This document shows positions 9,001-18,140 of a DNA stretch of 64,000 bases, in pieces. A program made the position numbers and the translations under genes. The DNA comes from Brachyspira pilosicoli (lineage in GTDB: Bacteria > Spirochaetota > Brachyspiria > Brachyspirales > Brachyspiraceae). Each line of letters opens with the position of its first letter. Within the stretch, counting starts at the first letter, position 1. Location: contig NZ_JAWLPU010000002.1 in NCBI RefSeq assembly GCF_036997485.1, forward strand, positions 434,001 to 498,000, in the 5' to 3' direction. The notes under the pieces are model-generated. The model was not told the origin of the DNA. It did no database searches and was given only the letters and a program-made list of their open reading frames with translations.

Positions 9001-9534
9001 TCAAACTATAGTTTTACTTATAGCATCATTAGATTTAACTATATCCTCTATAGGAAGGACCATGATAATTTTATTTTCAAGCCTAATAACATTAGATATC
9101 TGCAAACCGCTAACATTAGCAATAGGAGTAGCTGTCATCTGGCTTTCATAAACAGTAATAACATCAGAAACCATATCAGCAAGTATGCCAAATCTTCTGT
9201 TAGAAGTAGATATTACTATAATAACATCATTTTCTATAGAACGATCATCTCTTCTCTCAAGTCCAAAACGCATTCTTATATCAACTATATGTAAAATATT
9301 ACCTCTTAAATTAATAAGCCCTCTCATATATTTAGGACTTCCAGGCACAGGAGTAATAGTAGTAACACCAACTATACCTTCTATACTTAGCACATCAAGA
9401 GCATATTCTTCGTTATCTATCTTAAAAACAAGAAATTGCTGACTTGGCTCTGTGGAAGCATTCTCTTCTGCACCTATACCCACACCGCCAATCTGTGCTA
9501 TCTCACTAGCATTAATTTTTTGATTATCCAACAT
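9001..9534 (-). CDS. cheW: Chemotaxis coupling protein CheW
   Basis: Adaptor that links receptors to the CheA kinase. The 177-aa protein has a ~30-residue N-terminal extension and then a full CheW SH3-like fold: FLVFKIDNEEYALDVLSIEG, PVPGSPKYMRGLINLRG and later RFGILADMVSDVI are the family landmarks. It lies 14 bp after cheA, with AAGGA 8 nt before its ATG. Confidence 0.97.
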   Translation of the reverse strand: MLDNQKINASEIAQIGGVGIGAEENASTEPSQQFLVFKIDNEEYALDVLSIEGIVGVTTITPVPGSPKYMRGLINLRGNILHIVDIRMRFGLERRDDRSIENDVIIVISTSNRRFGILADMVSDVITVYESQMTATPIANVSGLQISNVIRLENKIIMVLPIEDIVKSNDAISKTIV

Positions 9535-9548
9535 ATTAAAATCCTTTA

Positions 9549-11654
9549 TTATTTAACGCCATTATTAACTTTATTTTGTAAAGATATATTAACAAGCCCC
9601 TGTATATCTATAATGAGAGCTATTCTACCATCTCCAAGTATAGTGCCTCCAGCAATTCCTGCATGCTTGCTGAAAGCAGAATCTAAAGACTTAATAACAA
9701 CCTGCTGCTGATCCAATAACTCATCTACAAATATAGCACACTTTCTATATCCTGCCTCAACAACTACAACTATACCGTCATCTATTTCATTAACTTGAGT
9801 GTCTATCTCAAATACCTTATGAAGTCTTATGAGAGGCAAATATTCATCTCTGATTTTTATCATCTCACCTTTTCCTTCAAAAGGCTTAACCTGGTCGCTC
9901 TTAATTTTTATCTGCTCTATGATAGATATTAATGGCATTACATAAATCTGCTCACCTATAGCAAAAGTAATACCTTCTATAATAGCTAAAGTTAAAGGAA
10001 GTTTAATAATAAATGTGCTTCCAACACCTTCAGCACTCTTTATCTCAATCTTTCCTTTCATCTTTTCAACATTAGCCCTAACAACGTCCATACCAACACC
10101 CCTTCCGGATATGTCAGTAACTTTTTCTGCTGTTGATAAACCAGGACTAAATATTGTTCTATATATTTCAGCATCAGAGTAATTGCCGTCTTTTGATAAT
10201 AAGCCTTTCTCTACAGCTTTATTAAATATTTTTTCTTTATTTAAACCATTACCATCATCAGACACCTCTATAACAACATGTCCCTCTTGGTGAGCTGCTG
10301 ACATTGTAATAGTACCATATTCAGGCTTTCCTCTTGCAATTCTCTCTTCTTTAGTTTTTTCTATACCATGGTCCATAGAGTTTCTAATAATATGTTTAAG
10401 TGGGTCAGATAACTGCTCTAACATATTTTTATCTATCTCTGTAGTTTCACCTTTAAGAACTAATTTTACTTCTTTGTTTAATTCTAAGTTAAGGTCTCTT
10501 ACATATCTATGGAATTGTGTGAATATAGGACCTATAGGCATCATTCTTATATTCATAACCTCTTCTTGTATTTGTCTTGAGGTTCTGTCCATAGAACTAA
10601 CTGCCTCTTTTAATCCATTATCTATATCTAAATTTTGTGTTAGCTGCATTATTCTTGATTGTGCTATAACAAGCTCTCCAATCAAGTTCATTAAACTATC
10701 TAATTTTCTTATATCAACTCTTACAGTAGAAGGAGCTTGAACCTTAGTTCCTGTAGGCTTAGCGGCAGGAACTGCTTTATTAGCTTTATCATCATGAACT
10801 TCTTCTTTTGTTTCTTGTTTCTCTTCTTTATGTTTTTCTTCAGCTTTCTCTTCAGCCTTTTCTTCAACAGGCTTAGCTTCCTCTTCTTTCTCTTCTACTT
10901 TCTCAGTAATATTAATATCATTATCATCTATAACAAATAAGAATATATTTTGAACTTGCTCTAAAGTAGAAGAAGTTTCAACATCTAATGAAAATTGAGT
11001 GTAACAAGCATAAGGATCTTCTAAATCGGATATAGCAGGCAAATTACTAATATCTATTTTTAAATTACTAATAGTACCTATAGCTTTAAGGTCATTTAAA
11101 AACATGAGAGGATCTATACCATTATCAAAAATGCTAGGTTTAAATATCATTTCAATATGAAACATATTATTTGAAGAAGATTCTTTACTTTCTTCTTTTT
11201 TAGCATTTTCTTCTGTCTTAGGGGCCTCTTCCTTTTTTTCTACAGATACAGTGCTTATATCATTTCCTTCAGCTATAGCTTTTATTTTAGCTTTTAAGCT
11301 TTCTATATTTGTAACTCCATCTGCTTCCCCAACACCATCTACTATGTTTTGAAGCATAAGTTTTACAGTGTCTAAAAACTCTAATAGAACAGTAATCATT
11401 TGCGGCGTAACATCCAATTTACCGCTTCTTACCTTCTCTAATAAGTTTTCTGCTACGTGGTTTAACTCACTCATTGTAGTAAAACCAACAGTGCCGGCAG
11501 AAGATTTTAAAGTGTGAGCACTCCTAAATATTTTATTTAAAAGGTCTTCATCACTTTTATTATCTTCGAGTAAAACTAAATCATTTTCAAGTCCTTCAAC
11601 TATCTCATTAGCCTCACTCAAAAATATCGAAATAAATTCATCACTATCAAACAT
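9549..11654 (-). CDS. cheA: Chemotaxis histidine kinase CheA
   Basis: Central chemotaxis kinase that phosphorylates CheY and CheB. It has 701 aa with an HPt domain whose phospho-His is H47 (RSAHTLKSSAGTVG), then a response-regulator docking region. A Lys/Glu-rich low-complexity linker follows (about residues 250-295), then the dimerisation domain (VRVDIRKLDSLMNLIGELVI) and the ATPase domain with N box HIIRNSMDHGIE, G1 DDGNGL and G2 GRGVGMDVV. A CheW-like regulatory domain ends the protein. GAGG lies 6 nt before the ATG. Confidence 0.98.
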   Translation of the reverse strand: MFDSDEFISIFLSEANEIVEGLENDLVLLEDNKSDEDLLNKIFRSAHTLKSSAGTVGFTTMSELNHVAENLLEKVRSGKLDVTPQMITVLLEFLDTVKLMLQNIVDGVGEADGVTNIESLKAKIKAIAEGNDISTVSVEKKEEAPKTEENAKKEESKESSSNNMFHIEMIFKPSIFDNGIDPLMFLNDLKAIGTISNLKIDISNLPAISDLEDPYACYTQFSLDVETSSTLEQVQNIFLFVIDDNDINITEKVEEKEEEAKPVEEKAEEKAEEKHKEEKQETKEEVHDDKANKAVPAAKPTGTKVQAPSTVRVDIRKLDSLMNLIGELVIAQSRIMQLTQNLDIDNGLKEAVSSMDRTSRQIQEEVMNIRMMPIGPIFTQFHRYVRDLNLELNKEVKLVLKGETTEIDKNMLEQLSDPLKHIIRNSMDHGIEKTKEERIARGKPEYGTITMSAAHQEGHVVIEVSDDGNGLNKEKIFNKAVEKGLLSKDGNYSDAEIYRTIFSPGLSTAEKVTDISGRGVGMDVVRANVEKMKGKIEIKSAEGVGSTFIIKLPLTLAIIEGITFAIGEQIYVMPLISIIEQIKIKSDQVKPFEGKGEMIKIRDEYLPLIRLHKVFEIDTQVNEIDDGIVVVVEAGYRKCAIFVDELLDQQQVVIKSLDSAFSKHAGIAGGTILGDGRIALIIDIQGLVNISLQNKVNNGVK

Positions 11655-11699
11655 ATATAACCTCTGATTTATTATATACTACTACACAAATATTAAACA

Positions 11700-12068
11700 T
11701 TAATTCAAAAAACGTTTAACAACATCTAAAAGCTGTGTAGGGTTGAAAGGTTTTACTAACCAACCGCTAGCTCCTGCTGCCTTACCTTCCATCTTCTTAT
11801 CATCTTGAGATTCTGTTGTAAGCATAAGTATAGGAGTATATTTATACTTATCAAATTTTCTAACATTCTTAATAAACTCTATACCATCCATCTTAGGCAT
11901 ATTCAAATCTGTAATTATCATATCAATATTTGAAGCCTTATTTACAGCTTCTAATCCTGTAGTGCCATCATCAGCAGAAATTACATCATAACTCCCCTTC
12001 TTCAAAGTATACTCAACAGATGCCCTAGCAGTATTTGAATCGTCTACTATTAGTATTGTTTTAGCCAT
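11700..12068 (-). CDS. cheY: Chemotaxis response regulator CheY
   Basis: Single receiver domain of 122 aa that carries the signal from CheA to the flagellar switch. The acidic pocket is D9/D10 (IVDDS), the phospho-acceptor is D54 (IITDLNMPKMDG), the switch Thr is in MLTTES and the conserved Lys is K106 (WLVKPFNP). There is no output domain. The gene is 45 bp upstream of cheA in the operon, with GAGG before its ATG. Confidence 0.95.
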   Translation of the reverse strand: MAKTILIVDDSNTARASVEYTLKKGSYDVISADDGTTGLEAVNKASNIDMIITDLNMPKMDGIEFIKNVRKFDKYKYTPILMLTTESQDDKKMEGKAAGASGWLVKPFNPTQLLDVVKRFLN

Positions 12069-12106
12069 ACATTTAACCTCTTATTTTTTCATTAAATTTA
12101 TATTAA

Positions 12107-12355
12107 TTATTTGTTTGCCATATTTAAATATTCTATAAAAGATTTATCTAACCCTTCTACTATAAGTTTTTTTTGATTTTTATCAAGTTCTTTTTTTATA
12201 GAATATAGTATTTGTAAGCCAGCTAAGTCTAAATGACTATCTTCTGGAAATTTTATTGTTGTATCTTCATTATAATTAGCTGCCTTTATAGTATTTTTAA
12301 AATACTTACTCATAGTTCTTATATTAAGATTTTCGTCTATCTCTATAACAGACAT
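12107..12355 (-). CDS. STAS-domain protein
   Basis: An 82-aa protein that looks like a lone STAS (anti-sigma-antagonist/MlaB-like) domain: an early strand (MSVIEIDENLNIRT) and then the STAS-like segment IKFPEDSHLDLAGLQILYSI. In the usual family a Ser/Thr stands in the D-S/T-x-G loop; here the loop reads LDLAG, so regulation by phosphorylation there is doubtful. AGGAGG lies 5 nt before the ATG and overlaps the stop codon of the preceding gene, so the two are tightly coupled. Small STAS proteins occur in several chemotaxis operons, but their role is unclear. Confidence 0.75.
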   Translation of the reverse strand: MSVIEIDENLNIRTMSKYFKNTIKAANYNEDTTIKFPEDSHLDLAGLQILYSIKKELDKNQKKLIVEGLDKSFIEYLNMANK

Positions 12356-12364
12356 AAATACCTC

Positions 12365-14290
12365 CTAAAATAATGTAAAATCCCCACTATCCGAACCTTC
12401 TTCTATGTTAATATCGACATTTAATGTCTCATCTCCAGATAAAATACTGTTCGCTATAGTTCGCTCTTTCTTTATAGTATAATAATTTACTATTTCCATA
12501 TATTTATCACTTTCTATTTTCCAATTCTCTATATTTAAAGTCTTATAATATTCATTTTTCTTACTTCTTATAATATCACGCATCTTATTAAATACTTCCA
12601 TTATCTCATTAATCTTTGTTAAGAGAGTAGTTAAAGAACTTAAATCTATTAGAGTTTTTTCTATCAAATTAAATAACTCTTTAGCATGCGTATCTAAACC
12701 TTTAATATTATCTTCTATGATAGATTTAGATTCTTCCAAGCGTTTATAAATATTATCCATCATAGATTCTATGTATAAATTTTCTATAGACTGCTGATTA
12801 ATATTAAATTTAAATTTATTAATAGCACTAAATATTGTAGTCTTTATATTTTCAAATTTCTCCAAACAAACATCTACAGTATCAGTAATATTTGTAGCTA
12901 TAGATTCCACACTAACCATAGAAAATGTTTGAGAATCGCTGAATATATTACTATTTTTCTCTAATTCTATTTTAGCTAAAAAATTAACAGAGTTAAATGC
13001 TTTAGCAATATTTTTTGTCTCTAAAAACATATTCTCAAGTTCTTCTATAGAATCTATTATACCAGCATTATTATCTGATATTCTATGTTTATTGCTTAAA
13101 AATAATTTAAAATTGTCTAAATAAAGCTTAATAAAACCTAAATATTCATTAAATATAGAATCTGATACGCTAAAAGGAAACTCTGATTTGCCTGATTGAG
13201 CACCTATCATATATTCAACTATTGTGTTTCTATCTGATGATATGTCAAGCAAACTTTCTTTAAGACCCTTTAAGCTATCATTTATGCGGGCATTATTATC
13301 TAAAATCTCTTTATGTATAGATTTAAAATTTTCTATTATCAAACTTAAAACCACGTCATCGAAAGTAAGCAAATCTAATAATTTATGCTCTAAAGATTCA
13401 TTATTTTCTAATTCTGCCGCATTGTTTATAGCAACTACTTCCTTTCCATAAGTATCTATAAACTTTCTATTCTCTTCTACAATATGTTTTATAGACTCTA
13501 TTATATGCTCTGTCTGTTGTCTAATAATATCTTCTTGCGGAAGTATCATCATCACTTCAAATATATAATCATAGCTATTGTCTACTCTTGATATTATATC
13601 AGAAATCATATTAGAAAAAGTAGCAAAAGAATTAACCATATTATTATGCTCTTTATCTAATTGCTCTCTCATTATATTAAAGCTTCTTCTTTGCATCTCA
13701 TTAGTTTTTAATATCTCATCTTTAAACCTATCGAACTGTACAAATAACTCCTGCCCTATTCTATTCATCTGATCGGCCTGCTCGTTTGAAGTTTCTGACA
13801 TTTTTATGATGTTTTTAGATATCTCTCCGAAAGCCTTACCGCCTGAACCATACTTTGAAGCTATGATAATAGCATTAAGCGAATAAACTTTTATCTGGTC
13901 TGCCAATTTTCTTATCTCTTCTATAGAATCCATTACATTACTAATAATATTAACGTCTTCAATAATGGAATTTGATAAAACATCATCTTGATTAATTAAA
14001 GACTGCATTCTATCAAAAGATTTAAAAAAGTCTTCTTGATTTTCTTGGAAGTCATTAGAGAAATTCTTTTTACTATCTTTTTCTGTAAAATAACTTAGAA
14101 GAGAAATAGACTTCTCATTTTCATTTTTCATTTCTTGTTCTATTAATGGAAACTTCTCACCTATAAAACTGTAAACTCTTCCAAATTCTGTTAAAAAATT
14201 TTGTATATCTTTTACAGTAGCCTCTAAGATTGCAGAATAATCAAGAATATTCTCATTAACATTACCATAAACTGTAGTGCTATCCAACAC
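12365..14290 (-). CDS. Cytoplasmic MCP-like protein with CheZ-like DxxxQ motif
   Basis: A 641-aa mainly alpha-helical protein without membrane segments, first gene of the che operon. Residues 126-166 (starting IRKLADQIKVYSLNAIII) are a worn version of the chemoreceptor hairpin tip, with the usual Glu and Arg contacts changed (IIIASKYGSGG). At 246-263 comes VMMILPQEDIIRQQTEHI, where D254 and Q258 give the DxxxQ spacing of the CheZ phosphatase active site. The C-terminus ends DFTLF, matching the tail of CheD. The start is probably GTG 14290 or TTG 14287. It could be a receptor-like scaffold, a CheY-P phosphatase, or both. Confidence 0.7.
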   Translation of the reverse strand: MLDSTTVYGNVNENILDYSAILEATVKDIQNFLTEFGRVYSFIGEKFPLIEQEMKNENEKSISLLSYFTEKDSKKNFSNDFQENQEDFFKSFDRMQSLINQDDVLSNSIIEDVNIISNVMDSIEEIRKLADQIKVYSLNAIIIASKYGSGGKAFGEISKNIIKMSETSNEQADQMNRIGQELFVQFDRFKDEILKTNEMQRRSFNIMREQLDKEHNNMVNSFATFSNMISDIISRVDNSYDYIFEVMMILPQEDIIRQQTEHIIESIKHIVEENRKFIDTYGKEVVAINNAAELENNESLEHKLLDLLTFDDVVLSLIIENFKSIHKEILDNNARINDSLKGLKESLLDISSDRNTIVEYMIGAQSGKSEFPFSVSDSIFNEYLGFIKLYLDNFKLFLSNKHRISDNNAGIIDSIEELENMFLETKNIAKAFNSVNFLAKIELEKNSNIFSDSQTFSMVSVESIATNITDTVDVCLEKFENIKTTIFSAINKFKFNINQQSIENLYIESMMDNIYKRLEESKSIIEDNIKGLDTHAKELFNLIEKTLIDLSSLTTLLTKINEIMEVFNKMRDIIRSKKNEYYKTLNIENWKIESDKYMEIVNYYTIKKERTIANSILSGDETLNVDINIEEGSDSGDFTLF

Positions 14291-14339
14291 TTATATCATA
14301 TCCCCATTTTAAAATATATTAAAAATATAACATTTATTA

Positions 14340-14356
14340 TCGCTTTTTGCAAGCGA
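14340..14356. other. Small inverted repeat upstream of the che operon
   Basis: TCGCTT at 14340-14345 and AAGCGA at 14351-14356 form a 6-bp stem with a 5-nt loop. It lies 50 bp before the first che gene. It may be an operator or a 5' hairpin; there is no T-run that would make it a terminator. Confidence 0.3.
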
Positions 14357-14485
14357 ATTATTAATTTTACATACTATCTATTTATATCGACTTTAATCTT
14401 TTAATATTTTAATGATTAAAATAAAGTTTTTGCCGACAATAGAAAAATTATAATTAGTTCTCTCTAATATAAAAAAGGATAAAGA

Positions 14486-15214
14486 ATGTTAAAATACATA
14501 ATAACATCATTATTTATATTAAATACATTACTATTTTCAGCAAACTTTTTAAATGAGCAAAAAAGATACCCAAGAGTAAGAAAAGCTATAGAAGATAAAG
14601 AACAAATAATCAAACAAAATCTACAAAAAAACAATATATCTATAAACAAATTAAATATAATAATTACAGCATATAAAGAAGAATCTACATTAGAAATATA
14701 TGCAAAAAACAATACCGACAAAACCTACAAAAAAATAAGCCAATACACTATAGCAGCAAAATCTGGTATATTAGGCCCTAAAAGAATGGAAGGAGATTTA
14801 CAAGTTCCTGAAGGTTTTTATTATATAGATAGGTTTAATCCAGCAAGCAGTTATTATTTATCTTTAGGTATTAACTACCCTAATAAATCCGATAAAATAA
14901 AAGGTAAAAAAAATAGGCTAGGAGGCGATATATTTATACATGGCTCTGAAGTTACTATAGGATGCATACCTATGACAGATGATAAAATAAAAGAAATTTA
15001 TTTGTATGCAGTATATTCTAAAAATAACGGACAATCAAAAATACCTGTATATATATTCCCTTTCAAAATGACAGAAGAAAACATTAAAAATAGAAGAGAA
15101 TCAGAAAAATTAATAAACTTTTGGAAAAACATAAAAGTAGGATATGATGTATTTATGGACAGCAAAAAAGAAATAATATATAAAATAAATGAAAATGGAA
15201 ATTATGAATATTGA
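14486..15214 (+). CDS. L,D-transpeptidase (YkuD family), exported
   Basis: Periplasmic peptidoglycan cross-linking or remodelling enzyme of the YkuD/ErfK family. There is a signal peptide (MLKYIITSLFILNTLLFSA). The active-site block is IHGSEVTIGCIPMTD, with His152 and nucleophile Cys160. It has 242 aa. The ribosome site AAGGA lies 6 nt before ATG 14486. It is divergent from the che operon. L,D-transpeptidases normally act on meso-diaminopimelate stems, so this bears on the third residue of the cell wall (see murE). Confidence 0.9.
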   Translation: MLKYIITSLFILNTLLFSANFLNEQKRYPRVRKAIEDKEQIIKQNLQKNNISINKLNIIITAYKEESTLEIYAKNNTDKTYKKISQYTIAAKSGILGPKRMEGDLQVPEGFYYIDRFNPASSYYLSLGINYPNKSDKIKGKKNRLGGDIFIHGSEVTIGCIPMTDDKIKEIYLYAVYSKNNGQSKIPVYIFPFKMTEENIKNRRESEKLINFWKNIKVGYDVFMDSKKEIIYKINENGNYEY

Positions 15215-15271
15215 AAAACAATATAAATCTTATATAATAGAGTATCATTAACTAATATATTTAATGATACT
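15211..15271 (+). promoter_or_regulatory. Promoter with perfect 11-bp palindrome at the start site
   Basis: TTGAAA 15211-15216, 16 bp, TATAAT 15233-15238. Directly downstream AGTATCATTAA (15241-15251) and TTAATGATACT (15261-15271) form a perfect inverted repeat with a 9-bp spacer that spans the expected start site. It looks like an operator or a 5'-end hairpin for the membrane protein at 15286. It has no following T-run. Confidence 0.5.
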
Positions 15272-15285
15272 GGAAAAATAAAAAA

Positions 15286-16245
15286 ATGATATATTTGTCA
15301 AAAAAAATAAATGATGTTTCTTTTATAAATACATATCGTATTTGGGCTAATTATTTTGTTATTGCCGTATTATTAAATTATATATTTTTTAGAGTTTTTA
15401 TCATCAATAATGAATCCGTATTTTACATACTTTCTTATATACTGAATTATACTATTTTAATTACATTTTTTTTATTGCTTTTTTATAAATTTTATAATTA
15501 CATGTTTGATTCTCGAATTTCATATTCGATTCTTGGTATGGTATTTCTTATCACTGGAACATTAAAACTATATATAACACACATAAATATATATAATATT
15601 ATAGAATTATTATTTTTTATTTCTGCTTTAGCGCTTACTATATACATACTTCTCCCAATCATAATTAAAAAAGATATATATGAAATAACAAGAGGGGTAT
15701 ATATTTTTTTACTATTAAGTTTAGTGTCATCTAATCTAAATTACATAACAATATCAATCAATAAATTATTAGATTTTGACTTTTTGCATTATTTATCTTC
15801 TTATTTATCAGTATATCTATCAAAAGTATCTTCTATATCTTTTATAACATTAATGATAGCGTATATAATGATATTTATGAATGAGATAATAATAAAAAAC
15901 ATAAATAAATCTTTTGCATTATTAATACTCATTATTATATCTGCAACAGCATTTTTATTTGGAGAGAGATTTTTATTTTTCACAATTTCTTTGTATAATG
16001 CTCTAAATGTAGGGATATATCTTCCAACACTAATATACATAATTATAATAATTTTGTTTTTAATAACTCTATTTAGCTCTTTTACAGCATCATTGCTTTT
16101 AAAAAAATATTATCCTGAGCTTATAGCTTTCAGCTTATTGATTTTATCCGGACTTGATATGAATAACTTTTCTTTAAGATTAATATCAATGTTTTCAATA
16201 ATTGAGCTTTCGAATTTAATTAATAAAAACGATGAAATTAAATAA
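15286..16245 (+). CDS. Polytopic membrane protein, unknown function
   Basis: I do not recognise this 319-aa protein. It is strongly hydrophobic, with about nine predicted membrane helices spread over the whole length and short polar loops. There are no obvious catalytic or transport motifs. The ribosome site is weak (GGAAAAA). It lies between an L,D-transpeptidase and a convergent lipoprotein gene, so an envelope role is plausible from position only. It has its own promoter and palindrome just upstream. Confidence 0.65.
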   Translation: MIYLSKKINDVSFINTYRIWANYFVIAVLLNYIFFRVFIINNESVFYILSYILNYTILITFFLLLFYKFYNYMFDSRISYSILGMVFLITGTLKLYITHINIYNIIELLFFISALALTIYILLPIIIKKDIYEITRGVYIFLLLSLVSSNLNYITISINKLLDFDFLHYLSSYLSVYLSKVSSISFITLMIAYIMIFMNEIIIKNINKSFALLILIIISATAFLFGERFLFFTISLYNALNVGIYLPTLIYIIIIILFLITLFSSFTASLLLKKYYPELIAFSLLILSGLDMNNFSLRLISMFSIIELSNLINKNDEIK

Positions 16246-16249
16246 AAAA

Positions 16250-16663
16250 CTATGCTTTATTTAAATTCATTGCCTGCTGCAAAACATCTTTTAAGAATAC
16301 TGAAGCTTTGGCATCATTTAGATTATTATTATTAAACTCTAATACTATATATGTAATATTATCCACTTGCAATTTAAATATCTTATCTTCAGAATCAGGC
16401 TCACCCACTTTAATCATTCCATTATATACCATCCACCCCTTCAAAGTTACATACGCATAACCATTATTTTTTAAATCGATATTCAAAACAAAATATGGAC
16501 TTTTAGATTTATATAGCCCAATCCTATCTTTTAATGTAATTTTATCTTCTATTTCTTCTTTTTTATAATTTGATGCAATATTTCCAGATATGTTATTATT
16601 AACACTTTTGCAAGAAACAATTAAACTAATAAAAGCAATTGAAATAATAATTTTTTTCACCAA
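16250..16663 (-). CDS. Small lipoprotein, unknown function
   Basis: A 137-aa protein with a lipoprotein signal: a charged start, a hydrophobic stretch and the lipobox LIVSC before Cys18. The mature part has no recognised domain. It starts at TTG 16663 or GTG 16660, with AAAGGA upstream. It is convergent with the membrane-protein gene, with 4 bp between the stops. Confidence 0.65.
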   Translation of the reverse strand: MVKKIIISIAFISLIVSCKSVNNNISGNIASNYKKEEIEDKITLKDRIGLYKSKSPYFVLNIDLKNNGYAYVTLKGWMVYNGMIKVGEPDSEDKIFKLQVDNITYIVLEFNNNNLNDAKASVFLKDVLQQAMNLNKA

Positions 16664-16868
16664 TATTTTCCTTTAACTTATACTTTGATTTTTGACTTAT
16701 TTTGATTTTATTTTAAAATATTATAACAAAATAAAAAACAAAAATCAACAATTATATATTTTAAAGAAGTACAATATTAAAAATAATAAAAAACTATTTT
16801 TCACAGAATATAAAAAAATCAGTATATTATAATAGATGTATAAAAAGTTTTAGCAGTCAAAAAAACTA

Positions 16869-16897
16869 TTGAAATAAAGATATATATATGCTATACT
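16869..16897 (+). promoter_or_regulatory. Promoter for cheX
   Basis: TTGAAA 16869-16874, 17 bp, TATACT 16892-16897. TG one base before the -10 box makes it an extended -10 (TGCTATACT). It lies 43 bp before the cheX start. The rest of the 16664-16940 gap is AT-rich with no other supported feature. Confidence 0.6.
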
Positions 16898-16940
16898 AAA
16901 AGTGTTGTAATTAATATTTGATGTTTAAGAGGGAAATTAT

Positions 16941-17441
16941 ATGGCTACGACTCCTATAAAATTTATGGATGTTAGATTTATAAATCCTTTCATAGTATCT
17001 CTGGTTTCTATATTTAAAGAAATGGCTGGTATTCCTATGGAAAAAGGAACTTTAGTAAAAGGACAAGGACGTAAATTATTTTCAGGCTACGGTGTTGCTA
17101 TAGGAATAGTTGGAGATGTTAATGGGCAAGTTTTGTATGAATTCCCTGAAAATTTTTCTCAGCTTCTAACAGAAAGCCTTACAGATAAAAAGAGAAGTGA
17201 TTATGACTCTGAAGATGAGTTTGAAGATATGATGAGAAGTGTTATAAATGAAATGGGTAATACTATAAGCGGTCTTGCTATTACTAAATTATCTGAAGAA
17301 GGCATAAGCTGCGATATTACTCCTCCTATACTCTATTATGGAAAAGAAATTCAAATTATCCCAAAAAACTTACAAACTATTATAATACCTTTTCAATCTA
17401 ATATTGGCTTCGTTAGCGTTAATATAGCTATGGACGCTTAA
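16941..17441 (+). CDS. cheX: CheY-P phosphatase CheX
   Basis: CheX/CheC-family phosphatase that ends the chemotaxis signal by dephosphorylating CheY. The 166-aa protein has a single phosphatase helix with the E-x-x-N motif (VINEMGNTISG), where Glu and Asn are the catalytic pair. The single motif fits CheX, which acts as a dimer, rather than CheC with two. The gene stands apart from the che operon, behind its own promoter, so its dose can be set separately. GAGGG lies 7 nt before the ATG. Confidence 0.88.
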   Translation: MATTPIKFMDVRFINPFIVSLVSIFKEMAGIPMEKGTLVKGQGRKLFSGYGVAIGIVGDVNGQVLYEFPENFSQLLTESLTDKKRSDYDSEDEFEDMMRSVINEMGNTISGLAITKLSEEGISCDITPPILYYGKEIQIIPKNLQTIIIPFQSNIGFVSVNIAMDA

Positions 17442-17450
17442 ATATTATTA

Positions 17451-17462
17451 TATAATTGCTGT
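17451..17462 (+). promoter_or_regulatory. -10 box 6 nt before an ATG (candidate leaderless start)
   Basis: TATAAT 17451-17456 lies only 6 nt before ATG 17463 and there is no Shine-Dalgarno. Transcription would begin at or near the start codon. The -35 region is poor. Confidence 0.4.
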
Positions 17463-18125
17463 ATGAAAAATATTGTTATATTATTCTTTTTTATAACTCT
17501 AATATCATGTAGTAGCAGTAAAAAGATTGTATCAAATAAAGAAAACAATACTATAGAAATACACAATATATATAAAATATATCCAAGTACATTAAAATTA
17601 AGTTTAATGTCTGAATATAGCCAAAAACATTATGGTTATCCAAATTATAGTTTAATTAATCCTCAAATAATAGTTGTGCACTCTACTGAAACAAGAAATT
17701 TACAAGTAGCTCTAAATGTTTTTCAAAATGATTTTCTTATAGGAAGAAAAGATATAGATTCTGGCGGAGATGTTAATGTGGGCACGCATTTTTTAGTTGA
17801 TACAAATGGAGCTATATATGCAAGTACTCCTTTAGAATACATGGCAAGACACACTATAGGTTTAAATTACACAGCAATAAGTATAGAAAATATAGGTTTT
17901 GCTGGTAAGCTTACAAAAGAGCAGCTTAATTCAAACATTAAACTAATTAAATATTTAAAAAATCATTATAAAAGCATAAAATATGTCATAGGGCATTATG
18001 AATATAGAGATACCAATTCACCGCATTATCATCTTTTTAGAGAAATAGACCCCACATACAGATTTACAATAAAAACAGACCCCGGATATGATTTTATGCA
18101 AGAAATAAAACAAAGGATACATTAA
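17463..18125 (+). CDS. N-acetylmuramoyl-L-alanine amidase, lipoprotein
   Basis: Amidase_2 (AmpD/PGRP-type) zinc enzyme that cuts the lactyl amide bond of peptidoglycan. It has a lipoprotein signal with lipobox LISCSSSKK, so it is membrane-anchored on the periplasmic side. Family landmarks: IVVHSTET (zinc His), NVGTHFLVDTNGAIY, ISIENIG, IGHYEYRDTNSPHYHLF and the closing KTDPGYDFM (zinc Asp region). It has 220 aa, a normal size. There is no ribosome site, with a TATAAT just before the ATG. Confidence 0.88.
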   Translation: MKNIVILFFFITLISCSSSKKIVSNKENNTIEIHNIYKIYPSTLKLSLMSEYSQKHYGYPNYSLINPQIIVVHSTETRNLQVALNVFQNDFLIGRKDIDSGGDVNVGTHFLVDTNGAIYASTPLEYMARHTIGLNYTAISIENIGFAGKLTKEQLNSNIKLIKYLKNHYKSIKYVIGHYEYRDTNSPHYHLFREIDPTYRFTIKTDPGYDFMQEIKQRIH

Positions 18126-18140
18126 TTTTTTATTACTATT

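Noticed and set aside
10737-10940. Phe-rich small protein opposite cheA
   Set aside because: It is the antisense of the Lys/Glu-rich linker of CheA; low complexity only.
14422-14439. Sigma-28 flagellar promoter (TAAAGTTT and GCCGACAA)
   Set aside because: The two halves are only 2 bp apart; sigma-28 promoters need about 11 bp.
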